A DNA stretch of 64,000 bases, from assembly GCF_046630445.1 (NCBI RefSeq), contig NC_092339.1, forward strand, positions 80,065,501 through 80,129,500, in the 5' to 3' direction. Below the pieces are notes generated by a model. It did not search any database and had not been told where the DNA came from. It saw only the letters and a program-made list of their open reading frames with translations. Positions 1 through 10,606 of this stretch are shown here, one piece after another. Made by a program: the position numbers and the translations under genes. Each line of letters starts with the position of its first letter. Position 1 is the stretch's first letter. This DNA comes from Rutidosis leptorrhynchoides (taxonomy: Eukaryota > Streptophyta > Magnoliopsida > Asterales > Asteraceae).

Positions 1-1185
1 TTTGCTTTGAACTAAACTAAACTGTTTTACCCGATGAAAGAAAAGAAGAGATGGATCTACACGATGAATCAATTCCATCATTAAAAGGAAGTAAAGTCTT
101 CCGAAAAAGACACGCGCTTCTTGATTTAGGTCATGAAGTTGTCGTTCAGACCAGCTGTAGGTTGACGAAAAATCTAGAAAAGTCATCACTAAAATCAGCA
201 GGAAATCCACGGACCTCAGCATTAAACAGGGTCGCCAAGTGGTCAGATTTATCCTAACCATGAGAAGGATTTATCTCGTACAATGGGGAGGCACCGTGCA
301 AATTAGCTGGATAAGACTAATGAATCAGATCCCCAGAAAGGATAATCTCCTTAAAGATTAAAAATCAGCTTTTAAGACTGATATTACTCAATCCTAGAGA
401 TTGACCTTAAAGATTGAGAATTACAAACTCATGGAATTCAATGATATCTAAACTCGAGCCTAAACGAGAAAATATTTTGATCAAAAATACAAACCGATTT
501 GTTTTCTGAAAACCCTATTTTCAATGCGTTCATTACCATTGAACGTAAAATCCTAGGAATTCACCTGGAATTCATTAGGTCACCTGAACTAAATCGGGTG
601 TCAACCGTAAGAACGGTGGTTGCATAGCATGGTCAAAGACAGGACCTCGTGCCAAACCGACAAATTATAAGGGTGAGCTTTACTATTGCTCCTACCAAGG
701 ATAGTAATTGCGTCCGACACGTTATAGACCATAATCAAAAGCATGTCACGGGACATTGCCTTAAACAGTTGCTTGTTCAACGCTTTCCTTTACAACCGGA
801 CGGTAGTTTGCCGAAAGGTAATATACGGAACAAGTAAACTGGACGTGTTGCTTTCCAAATACAAGGTTAGCAAGTGGGTGACACAAAACCGCAAGTTTTG
901 AGCTAAAATTTTCAAATCTGAAACCCACCAAACCCACAAAAATATTTTGCAAACACCGGTAAAGGGTTATTCCGGAAAACTTATCTAGGGTAAAAACTAG
1001 ATTTAATTTTCAAAAGATCAAATGTTTTCATAAAGATCCAATTTCCTTAATGGATCTAAAATTTTATAGTCATGTGGGACTGTAAACCATATCGTTACTA
1101 CCATTGTTTATACCGCCGTATAGAAATCACTGATGTACAAAGTGTGAAGAATAAAGAAGTGATTCTAGTATTTCAAGACGATATT
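1..1185 (+). other. Non-coding 3' internal region of element A
   Basis: No credible gene. The short ORFs here (for example 51-257) also occur in inverted form in element C and reflect shared untranslated sequence. It is the spacer between the coding part (off the window) and the 3' LTR. Confidence 0.6.
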
Positions 1186-1221
1186 GCTTGAGGACAAGCA
1201 ACGCTCAAGTGTGGGAATATT
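1186..1221 (+). promoter_or_regulatory. Polypurine tract of element A
   Basis: GAGGACAAGCAACGCTCAAGTGTGGGAA followed by the LTR start TGATAATGC, given here in two parts: the block at 1191-1205 and AAGTGTGGGAA at 1207-1217. This is the plus-strand primer site arrangement seen in Athila/Tat elements and it fixes the LTR start at 1222. Confidence 0.75.
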
Positions 1222-3218
1222 TGATAATGCTAAAAACGAACATATATTTCATAGCATTATTCCTCAAGAAAGACAAGCTTTTAGTTGCAATTGTTCTATT
1301 TACAAGTGATATTCGTTTAAATAATAAAAGGTGAAGACAAAAGACAGATTCGACGATTTGAAGACGCAAACGACCAAAAAGCTCAAAAGAACAAAAGACA
1401 ATCAAAAAGGTTCCAATTATTGATAAGAAACGTCTCGAAATCACAAGAGTACAAGATTCAAAACGCAAAGTACAAGATATTAAATTGTACGCAAGGACGT
1501 TCAAAAAACCGGAACCGGGACCAGAGTCAACTCTTAACGCTCGACGCAACGGACTAAAAATTACAAGTTAACTATATATATAAATATAATATAATATATA
1601 ATTAATTATATTAATTATATATATATTATATATATATATTTAAAACCGTCGGCAGCAGGAAACTCCAAGGGTGTAAATTGAAAATACCTCTCCGCGACTC
1701 GCGGAGTTTGAAGGGCTTTTTGCCGCGAGTCGCGGAGCCCCAAAATTCATTTCTGGCTATAAAGCCAACCGAATTCTGATCGAATTTTATATCATATTTT
1801 CATCTCTCTCTCAATATATACGAGTAATATATATTTATATTTATAATTTATATTTTAATTTTAATTATAATTCTAATAATAAGGGTATGTTAGCGAATGT
1901 TGTAAGGGTGTAAGTCGAAATTCTGTCCGTGTAACGCTACGCTATTTTTAATCATTGTAAGTTATGTTCAACCTTTTTATATTAATGTCTCGTAGCTAAG
2001 TTATTATTATGCTTGTTTAAAACGAAGTAATCATGATGTTGGGCTAATTACTAAAATTGGGTAATTGGGCTTTGTACCATAATTGGGGTTTGGACAAAAG
2101 AACGACACTTGTGGAAACTAGGCTATGGGCTATTAATGGGCTTTATATTTGTTTAACTAAATGAAAGTTTGTTAATGTTAATATAAAGATTTACAATTGG
2201 GCGTCCCTATAAATTACCATATACACTCGATCGGACACGATGGGCGGGGTATTTATATGTACGAATAATCGTTCATTTAACCGGACACGGGAATGGATTA
2301 ATAGCCACTAGAATAATCAAAACAGGGGTGAAATTACATTCAAGGGTAATTGGTGTAATTGTTAACAAAGTAGTAAAACCTTGGTTTACACGCAGTCGAT
2401 AACCTGGTGTATTCATTAAACAAAGTATTAAAACCTTGTTACAATTCGAATCCCCAATTAGTTGGAATATTTATCTTCGGGTATAATAATAATTTGACAA
2501 GGACACTTGCAATTTATATTTATGACTGATGGACTGTTATGGACAAAAACCAGACGGACATATTGAATAATCCAGGACAAAGGACAATTAACCCATGGGC
2601 ATAAAACTAAAATCAACACGTCAAACATCATGATTACGGAAGTTTAAATAAGCATAATTCTTTTATATCATATTTTATTTCCTTTATTGTATATTTAATT
2701 GCACTTCTAATTATCGCACTTTTATTTATTGTTATTTCATTTTATCGCACTTTTAATTATCGTACTTTTTAATTATCGCAATTTAATTTTTATCGCATTT
2801 TTATTATTCGCAATTTCATTATCGTTATTTACTTTAAGCTTTAATTTAAAGTCTTGTATTTATTTTATATTTTACATTAGGTTTTAACTGCGACTAAAGT
2901 TTTAAAATCGACAAACCGGTCATTAAACGGTAAAAACCCCTCTTTATAATAATAATATTACTTATATATATATTTGTATTTTTATAAAAGTAAACTAATA
3001 TAGCGTTGAGCTTTGCTTAAAGATCTCCCTGTGGAACGAACCGGACTTACTAAAAACTACACTACTGTACGATTAGGTACACTGCCTATAAGTGTTGTAG
3101 CAAGGTTTAAGTATATCCATTCTATAAATAAATAAATATCTTGTGTAAAATTGTATCGTATTTAATAGTATTTCCTGCAAAAATAATAACTATTTTATAT
3201 ACACCTCGTTCGACATCA
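1222..3218 (+). repeat. 3' LTR of element A
   Basis: Begins TGATAATGCT and ends CGACATCA, with short inverted ends TGAT/ATCA. It aligns with LTR I (41968-43817) over nearly all of I's length and with the reverse complement of C's LTR (27502-29503). It contains a promoter-like block at 1690-1764. It ends with the family's conserved tail GGAACGAACCGGACTTACT at about 3033 and the AT-rich segment after it. About 2.0 kb long. Confidence 0.85.
1690..1764 (+). promoter_or_regulatory. LTR promoter: two GC palindromes upstream of a TATA box
   Basis: A palindrome CTCCGCGACTCGCGGAG (1690-1706, one central base) is followed by CCGCGAGTCGCGG (1723-1735), which has the opposite central base. A TATA box, TATAAAG, follows at 1758-1764. 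The same layout is present in the LTRs of elements B, C and I. Confidence 0.6.
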
Positions 3219-3820
3219 CGTATGCTATTTGAGTTTAGTACACGTTGGTTTGCGTGTATTGTACATGTTGGTTGCATGTATGTTAAAACAGGGGTACTTA
3301 TTATATAGAAGTTAAAACTTCGTTACCAGGGTGCTCAATCTTGTAGAATATTTTGATAAACGTTTCTGGATGAAACAACTGAAATCTTGTGATCCACCTT
3401 TATATACGTATCATGCGCAATATTAAAACTATGAACTCACCAACCTTTGTGTTGACACTTTTAAGCATGTTTATTCTCAGGTTCCTAGAAGTCTTCCACT
3501 GTTTGCTTATATGTGATACAAGCTATGTGCATGGAGTCATACATGCTTTATTCGAGAAAACGTTGCATTCACAAAATCATCACCATGTATCTATTTTGAC
3601 TGCATTGCCAACGTAAGTATTATTGTAAACTATTATTTACGGTGATTGTCTATATGTAGAAATCATCAGATATCGAAAACCTTGGATTTAAATATTCATT
3701 TATGGTGGGCCTTTTCAAAAGAATGCAATGTTTACAAAACGTATCATATAGAGGTCAAATACCTCGCAAAGAAATCGATGAGTGACGTATTCGTCTATAT
3801 GGATTTAGACGGGTCATCAC
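3219..3820 (+). repeat. Partial 5' LTR of element B
   Basis: Matches 10012-10606 of the 3' LTR with scattered substitutions and a small indel. The left part was displaced by the insertion of element A. It ends GGGTCATCAC directly before the PBS. Confidence 0.85.
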
Positions 3821-3822
3821 AG

Positions 3823-3836
3823 TTGGTATCAGAGCG
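3823..3836 (+). promoter_or_regulatory. Primer-binding site (tRNA-iMet type) of element B
   Basis: TTGGTATCAGAGCG follows the LTR end. TGGTATCAGAGC is complementary to the 3' end of plant initiator tRNA-Met, as used by chromoviruses and copia elements. Confidence 0.9.
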
Positions 3837-4200
3837 TTAGTCCTAGCGAACCAGGTCTTACATGAGTGTGTCTAACTGATAGTTGTTAGGATGCATTAGT
3901 AAGTCTGGACTTCGACCTTGTCTGCATGTCAAAAGTTTTGCTTATCATTTCTTGTCGGAAATTACCTGTTTATCATTCTTAATCTAGATACGTTTTACTG
4001 CATTGATTGCATGAATAGTGTATAGATAAAATTCATATCTTAGCATAGCTGTTACTGTAAATTTTGCCTGACAGCTTTCGAAAGTTCCCCCGTAATTTGC
4101 GGGATCCCTTGTACTATATATAGGTATTCTATGTAATTAGAATATCATCCGATATCCAAAAATCATTTCATATCGAAAATCCTTTATCTAACCGTGTAAA

Positions 4201-4761
4201 ATGAATTCCGCATCTAGTTCGAATTCCTCAGATTCCGACAGCTATTCCGATATGAAATTCGACCTGAGCTCCGAAAGCAGCGTAACAGGAATGGATCAAC
4301 CAATTAGCCATCACCTATTCTGGATGAATTGGTGATGGGTTTGTAATCTACTTAATCATTGGAGACAAGAAGAAGGTGATCCCTTCCATCCACCACATTC
4401 ACCTCTTGGCGAAGAACCTGAAGTACTTACCGACGAACCTGTCCGAAACACCATTTTCTCTCTCATTTCCAGAGTATCTTGTCACGATTATATACTATCT
4501 CAAATTCTAGATCTTATTCATCCGCTCGTCCAAATCGACAATCACCCCCGTGTAATAGAAGAAGTCAACGAGCTTCGCGCTCGAGTAGTGGCTTTGGAGA
4601 ATATGGTGCAAAGGTTACAAGCACCAGCAGCATCACCGGCATCAACAGTACCACCATCATCAACACCAACAGTATCTTTACCACCACCAACAACAACATC
4701 CACATCCCACACCTCAACATCACAATCTGTACCTCGAATATCAATGTCATACGTACCATAG
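4201..4761 (+). pseudogene. ORF-A of element B (one in-frame stop)
   Basis: A 187-codon frame starting MNSASSSNSSDS and ending MSYVP, with a single TGA at codon 45 (after HLFWMNW). The layout is a Ser-rich N-terminus, a conserved block ISHHLFWMNW, a helical middle (EEGDPFH, RNTIFSLISRV) and a probable coiled coil, EEVNELRARVVALENMV. The C-terminal tail is Pro/Thr/Ser-rich. Homologues lie at 58303-58839 (K) and 22472-23008 (D); a more distant relative is at 36485-37309 (G). It precedes the place where gag would be. Function is unknown; a coiled-coil protein acting with Gag or nucleic acid is only a guess. I do not recognise a named domain. Confidence 0.7.
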
Positions 4762-5719
4762 ATACCAAGGAATACCAACAACAACAAACGATGAAGTATT
4801 GATTCATAACTACATCGAAGAAATATTCTGCAGAGAATATGTAGTTTCTAAAAGTTTTAGAGATTACTTATTCTAGTTCTAATTGTAAACCAGATGAGTG
4901 AGCGAATAGAAATGATGAAATAAAACCCTAATCGGAATGGTGCACGATTTATAAGCTAGATCTGTTTTACCAGCAGCATCAACAGTACCGTCAGCATCAC
5001 CGGCATCATCAGTACTGTCAGCATCGTCAGCATCAGCAGAATCTACAAAATCACAAGCTCCGCCAAATCCATAATCACCGCAAACATCATCACTAATCAA
5101 TAACGCGTATATCGTATCAACGAGTTATGAAGTAATAAATCATTCCCCATGAAGAAACTATATGAATATTTTAATATATGTGAATTTTGAGATCAAAATA
5201 AATCTTTCGTACTAAGCTATTATGTGTGAATCTTAACTACTCGGTTAGTTCATGTTATTAATATGCTATGATGTACATCCTTTATTAATGACTTAACAAT
5301 CGTTAACTATAATCTTTGCTTTGACTTAATAGATTCCATTTCATAATAAATCAAGTGTATTATTCAAATACATGTTTGATTTTACACTTTCATTTTCGAT
5401 GTACTTGAAACTTTTCAGAAAACATCATTCGTACCTTGTGAAGTTAGCAAGAGTTCCATAAGCACCAACATGATTCACTGAGGAAATATCAATAAAACTG
5501 AATAATGAAGTATTGAGTACATTAGTGAAATACTCCGCGAAGATTATTAAATCTTTAATGTTTTAGAGATTATTCATTTCTAATCCAGCCGAAAATCAAA
5601 TGAGCCTAATATGATATTAACTCATTAAATCTGTATTACATCTGAAGAAAATATACATACATATATTTTCATAAAGACTGTAATGAAAATTCTTTGTACA
5701 AAGTATTAATTGTGAAATC
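4762..5719 (+). other. Internal non-coding region of element B
   Basis: AT-rich sequence with no gene. Blocks of it recur in D and K at the same place, for example the segment around 5330-5420 and 59070-59170, so it is inherited family sequence and not random filler. Confidence 0.5.
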
Positions 5720-5741
5720 TTTAACGGGTAGGTAATACCCG
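5720..5741 (+). promoter_or_regulatory. Internal PPT-like motif of element B
   Basis: TTTAACGGGTAGGTA followed by ATACCCG. The first 15 bases are identical to the terminal PPT at 7813-7827. The same duplicate occurs in D, J and K. Confidence 0.55.
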
Positions 5742-6369
5742 GAAAATATTTAAGTTCGCAATTAATATGTTACACTGTACAATCCTCAATTTTGATTCAA
5801 AACTCATTAACTATACTCACTATCTTCACAGTGATACACAATCATTTCATACATATTCTGATTCTGACAGATCAGAATCCAAGTCAGGATTTAACAAGTG
5901 ACATCATTCTTAGATCTCTACATCTTTCAAAGCAATACTTTGACTTCAAAACTGTGCAAGATCCTTTAGCATTGTTATTACCGAAAATAATCTTGCAATT
6001 CCTTTTCAAAGTATCCAGTTTTACCACACTTCCAACCAGTCAACTTCGACTTTTCAGATTAGCCTTATTGTAACCTTGACATATACATTCTTGTTACCAG
6101 GGAACCTTTTATGTTCCACCACATTAGCAGTAAATTTACCAACAACTTCATTGATCCTTGACCTTCCAAAAAATCATTATACTCATTGAAACCCTATCAT
6201 ATACTCATCCGCATCTTGTAACAATAATTGCCATACCAACTACCGGGAATTAGCAATCAGTATTTTAAATCTCGCAGCGTTTCTACATCGATAGTTATAT
6301 GCATACATAAAACATTTATCTCTTAGAATTATGATCTTCCATTCTGAAATTCTAAAAAGCACCCAGTCT
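5742..6369 (+). other. Internal region between the PPT-like motif and the captured fragment, element B
   Basis: No gene I can name. A stretch near 5930-6330 is similar to the reverse complement of 20880-21250 in D, so it is a conserved, possibly once-coding block. All frames are broken. Confidence 0.4.
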
Positions 6370-6600
6370 ACGAATCAATACTCTGAATGTTGAAAAAGCT
6401 GAATGAAGCAGCTAAAACTGTAAATGACCTTAACAGTAAAAGTTGGCAAAGCTCAGAAAATTTAGAACTGAAAAACGGATTGAGCAAATCATGAAGGAGG
6501 CTGTGGACAAATCACAAAGACTAAACCTGCCTTCAAAGAATTCAAATGATTCAGTATCTACTGAAGTCATTAACGAATACCTTACTCCTGACTCTAAACC
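6370..6600 (+). pseudogene. Captured poly(A)-binding-protein fragment (element B copy)
   Basis: Translated pieces in two frames match the end of RRM3 and the RRM3-RRM4 linker of cytoplasmic poly(A)-binding protein (PABP). EAAKTVNDLNS and VGKAQK are in one frame; EQIMKEAVDKSQRLNL then KNSNDSV are in another. In PABPs this region reads as a helix, then FDDKEW-VGKAQKK, then an ELK-RFEQ-MKEA linker and the start of RRM4. Here a piece around the FDDKEW motif is missing, and a one-base loss near 6480 shifts the frame. The homologous copies are at 59940-60190 and 20540-20760. It lies in the sense direction of the element. It cannot encode a working PABP. Confidence 0.7.
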
Positions 6601-7812
6601 TTTACGAACAAATCTTCTTCATCATCCTTCGATATTAGAAATTCTAAGATATCATCATATCTTTCATTATAAATATCTTCGATATTTCTGAAGATATCTT
6701 CATAACTATTATTATCCGAAATTATTTATCTCTTAGCGGTATCTGTGTTACATCATAAAAGAAACTATTTTAGTTTCTAAATTCTGAAAATTTTGAAAAA
6801 ATGGATGTTTTTGAAGTAGTGTTGGGAATTGAAGCATGAGTTAGTATAATATAATGACACTTAATCAACGTGATTATATTACAGTAAGTCATGCTGAGTT
6901 TCTAATGGAACATGATGATTCACAGACTATACCACCATCATGTGTCATGTTACATGACTCTTACATTCTATCTAATCTCTAAACATATCAAGAACATATT
7001 CTTTTGATAGTTCTATCTCTTCCTTTGAATTCTGGTAATATGACAAATCAAGATCGTGCTATTACCATTTCTTTCTTATAACATTAGTTATGTTCATCCG
7101 AAACTTCATACCTACGAATTCTGGACCATTATCCCCTTGACTTAAGGTCGGAAAGAGATAACAATAGCACAACACTTCGAAATATAAATAAGAGTATAAA
7201 TCACAGCAAATAGAAGAGATCATTAACCGTATATGTCAATAATTATGGAAAAACAAATGCAAGGAAGGATTATGAAAACCACTACCCCAAGAGTGAAGTA
7301 GAAGTAAACAGATTCCTCCGGTGGAAGTTGGAATAGAAAGATGATTGTAGTGACAGTTAAAATGAGATCAAGGATCAGAACTGGATGAAGCATTTTCACA
7401 ACCTTTTGAAAGTAAGAAATAAGGAAGAAGATTATAGGAGTGGTGAAGAATAAATGAAACGGAAGAGGTCAATTTATAGCGAAATATCAGACATAGCAAT
7501 CAAGGCAGATTACGCTTTTAATCAAAGGAAATCTTAATTTCCTTAAATTTTGAAAAATCAAATCTTATTTAGATTATGAAGATTTTCTATTCCTTAAATT
7601 AAGGAAATCAATCGTTAATACATCAAGAGTTAAGACGAATCTCTATTCTTCATTTCACTCTTTTACGATAACTTCTCTCATACGCTTCGAGTAATTGGAT
7701 TGTTTTATATTATTCAACGGTGATAATACTCTATTTATCGACTCATATACGTCATGAAAACATTTTTATTGTTAGCCATGACGACCTCACTCAAATTTCG
7801 GGACGAAATTTC
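6601..7812 (+). other. 3' internal non-coding region of element B
   Basis: No gene. Long blocks match K (about 60300-60720) and D (reverse complement of about 19980-20420), for example GTGTTGGGAATTGAAGCATG near 6820. No remnant of pol was found, unlike K. Confidence 0.55.
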
Positions 7813-7828
7813 TTTAACGGGTAGGTAC
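7813..7828 (+). promoter_or_regulatory. Polypurine tract of element B
   Basis: TTTAACGGGTAGGTAC immediately before the LTR start TGTGACGACC, preceded by the conserved TTTCGGGACGAAATTT. Confidence 0.75.
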
Positions 7829-8556
7829 TGTGACGACCCGGAAAATTTTGACTTATTTTGAACCAAATTCTCAAGATGATTTAATGTTTCCGACACGATA
7901 AGCAAAGTCTGTAAAGATGAATCTCAAAATTTTTGAACTACTTTCATATATTCAATTACCCTTCGTTTGTTCTTGACGATTCGCGAACAATTATATGTAA
8001 ATAGATACATATATATACTATAACTTGAAAACGTAACAATGTATTAATTGTTTAATACCATACATTAAACTTATTGGTTTATATATCTATTTGAATATAT
8101 ACGATAAGTTGGAATATTAATTGTATGAATAACTTGCGATGTGTATTTTACAGCGTGTTTATAAATATTGAAAATATATATTAACTTGGTTATAAAACGT
8201 TTGATAATACTATTATATTAGTAAATAACAAGACGATGATTTATAGAGGTAAATGACCAAAACACTCAAATGTATAGATTATATTTCGAGTGGTATAGTT
8301 AATGGATAATTTAAGACTATATTTTAGCAAAGGTACGAGTCACGAAACGTAAAGTGCAAGTTTTCTAAGCGTACGAAGTAACGTTCGAAAAACCGAAACC
8401 GGGACATAAGTCGAGTGACAACGTACAAGACAACGGAGCTAAATTTACAAGTACACTGTACATGAGAATTTAATATAATATATAAATAATTATATAAATT
8501 ATTTATATTATATTAATTAAATAATATGTCGACGAGGAAGATATATAAGATATATA

Positions 8557-8559
<3 letters not shown>

Positions 8560-8609
<50 letters not shown>
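8560..8609. repeat. (AT)n microsatellite
   Basis: Uninterrupted AT dinucleotides, within the LTR of element B and just upstream of its palindromes. Confidence 0.95.
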
Positions 8610-8610
<1 letters not shown>

Positions 8611-8654
8611 CAGGAATTGGAGGCTATGCGATCGCGGGACAATACCTCTTCGAA

Positions 8655-8773
8655 CCTCCGCGATCGCGGAGGTGTAATATTATGGTGAAACAAATCCATG
8701 CGATCGCATGGTTTATACACACAAACCCCATGCGATCGCATGGGGACCAAAGTCAGGAAATGTCTATAAAAGG
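8655..8773 (+). promoter_or_regulatory. LTR promoter of element B: three perfect palindromes and a TATA box
   Basis: CCTCCGCGATCGCGGAGG (8655-8672), CCATGCGATCGCATGG (8696-8711) and CCCCATGCGATCGCATGGGG (8726-8745) are each perfectly self-complementary and share the core GCGATCGC. A TATA box, TATAAAAGG, lies 20 bases further on at 8765-8773. An imperfect fourth copy precedes them near 8626. Confidence 0.7.
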
Positions 8774-8818
8774 CTAATGATTTCAGTTTTTACACACACT
8801 CTTTAATCTCTTTTTCTC

Positions 8819-8821
<3 letters not shown>

Positions 8822-8892
<71 letters not shown>
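8822..8892. repeat. (AT)n microsatellite
   Basis: About 35 AT units in the LTR of element B, just after its TATA box and CT-rich leader. Confidence 0.95.
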
Positions 8893-8896
<4 letters not shown>

Positions 8897-10606
8897 AAGA
8901 TTAATATCATTATTAATCTTATAGTTAGGAGTATTATTATTAATAGTATTATACATAAAATACTACGATGAGGTCTTGAGCGTGTCACTTTCAAAATGGG
9001 TTTTCGAGCGGGATAGAGCTAAGGAAACTATGGGTTATAGCTATGGAGGTTATGGGTAATGTTCATGGGTATTGTTCGCAAGTCAAACCTAGTGTTTATC
9101 ATCTCTGTTATGTCTACGTACTTTCCTGCAATATTGAATCACAATATTGATATGTGAGCATTCATATCTTATCTTTTATATATTAATAGTGTATACATGT
9201 CTAGTGCTCGAGTATATATATTTATGTATGCTTATATGCTAAATTTCGTCGTTAAATAGTTTATGATGAATCACGAATTTAATATATATACTACTGATAA
9301 AAGGTATATGATATGCATGTTATTGAAAAGCTGACGAAAAATCAATAAATTTTCATTTAGAAATCGCGTAATTTTGATGAACGAATTAAATGATATGGTC
9401 AACTGAATTATGATTGACGTTAACTGAAATTGCTTTTGAATATGCAATTAAGATTTAAACAACTTGTTTATAAGATTGATAAATTGGATTTTTAAATATT
9501 ACCAGCCGCGTAAATGAATTCTTATGTAAGGCACGTCTCATTTTGTTGAACAATTGTCAAAATTGACTTTTTGAAATGACTTTTGATAACTTTTGTATGT
9601 CGATCTCGAGCATTAGGATTGTGATACATTATAACCTGGCCTAGTTTGATAGACATTTATTGACCAACATATATTCTCTAGGTTGAGATCTACGGTTATT
9701 TGGTATTCCGAGTTTCAGTCACATTTCGGTGAACGACTTTATGTGATGCTAAGGTGAGTTTCATTTGCTCCCTTTTTAATTGCTTTTGCAATCTATATTT
9801 TTGGGCTGAAAATACATGCACTTTATTTTAAACGCAATGGATACCAGTACATACTAAATTCTACACCGAGTTTGAACCGAAAATCCCTTAGCTTTGGTAA
9901 CTAGTAACTGCCGGTTATAAGAACTGGTGGGCGCGAATAGTGGTATATGGATCCATAGGGCTTGACATCCCCGTCTGTTCCAGGTATAGAAACCCTAGCC
10001 TGAACTATAAAACAGACGTATGCTATTTGAGTTTAGTACACGTTGGTTTGCGTGTATTGTACATGTTGGTTACATGTATGTTAAAACATGGGTACTTATT
10101 ATATAGACGTTAAAGCTTAGTTACCAGGGTGCTCAATCTTGTAGAATATTTTGATAAACGTTTCTGGATGAAACAACTGAAATCTTGTGATCCACCTTTA
10201 TATACGGATTATGCGCAACATTAAAACTATGAACTCACCAACCTTTGTGTTGACACTTTTAAGCATGTTTATTCTCAAGTTCCTAGATGTTTTCAGCTGT
10301 TTGCTTATATGTGATACAAGCTATGTGCATGGAGTCATACATGCTTTATTCGAGAAAACGTCGCATTCACAAAATCATCACCATGTATCTATTTTGACTG
10401 CATTGCCAACAGAAGTATTATTGTAAACTATTATTTACGGTGATTGTCTATATGTAGAAATCATCAGATGTCGAAAGCCTTGGATTTATGGTGTGCCTTT
10501 TCAAAAGAATGCAATATTTACAAAACGTATCATATAGAGGTCAAATACCTCGCAAAGAAATCGATGAATGATGTATTCGTCTATATGGATTTGGACGTGT
10601 CATCAC

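Larger units (their letters stand above)
1..3218 (+). mobile_element. Element A: Athila/Tat-like Ty3 retrotransposon, 3' end only
   Basis: The right-hand end of an LTR retrotransposon whose 5' part lies off the left edge. Positions 1-1221 are non-coding internal sequence and 1222-3218 is the 3' LTR. The first ~650 bases match, as a reverse complement, 10607-11275 in element C, so A and C belong to one family. The junction before the LTR (rich in AAGTGTGG just after a GAGGACAAGCAA block) is typical of Athila/Tat elements. The right end falls inside the 5' LTR of element B: sequence after 3218 resumes B's LTR at the point equivalent to about 10015. The target duplication would be CGTAT, but its left partner is outside the window. 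Confidence 0.8.
3219..10606 (+). mobile_element. Element B: non-autonomous Ty3-type retrotransposon with ORF-A and a captured gene fragment
   Basis: A partial 5' LTR (3219-3820), a tRNA-iMet-type PBS, about 4 kb of internal DNA, a PPT and a full 3' LTR (7829-10606). The 5' LTR was split by element A, so its left part is off the window. The internal region holds a decayed ORF-A (4201-4761) and a decayed poly(A)-binding-protein fragment (about 6370-6600). No gag, protease, RT or integrase can be found, so movement must have depended on proteins from another element. Elements D and K have the same internal order. Its right end abuts the 3' region of element C, presumably its insertion target. 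Confidence 0.8.
7829..10606 (+). repeat. 3' LTR of element B (complete)
   Basis: About 2.78 kb, starting TGTGACGACCCGG and ending GTGTCATCAC. The part around 8320-8830 closely resembles the promoter block of the Athila/Tat-like LTRs A, C and I, while both ends are of the chromovirus-like type. It includes two (AT)n arrays. Near 10228-10285 it has the conserved CTCACCAAC/GTTGACA hairpin region. Confidence 0.85.
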
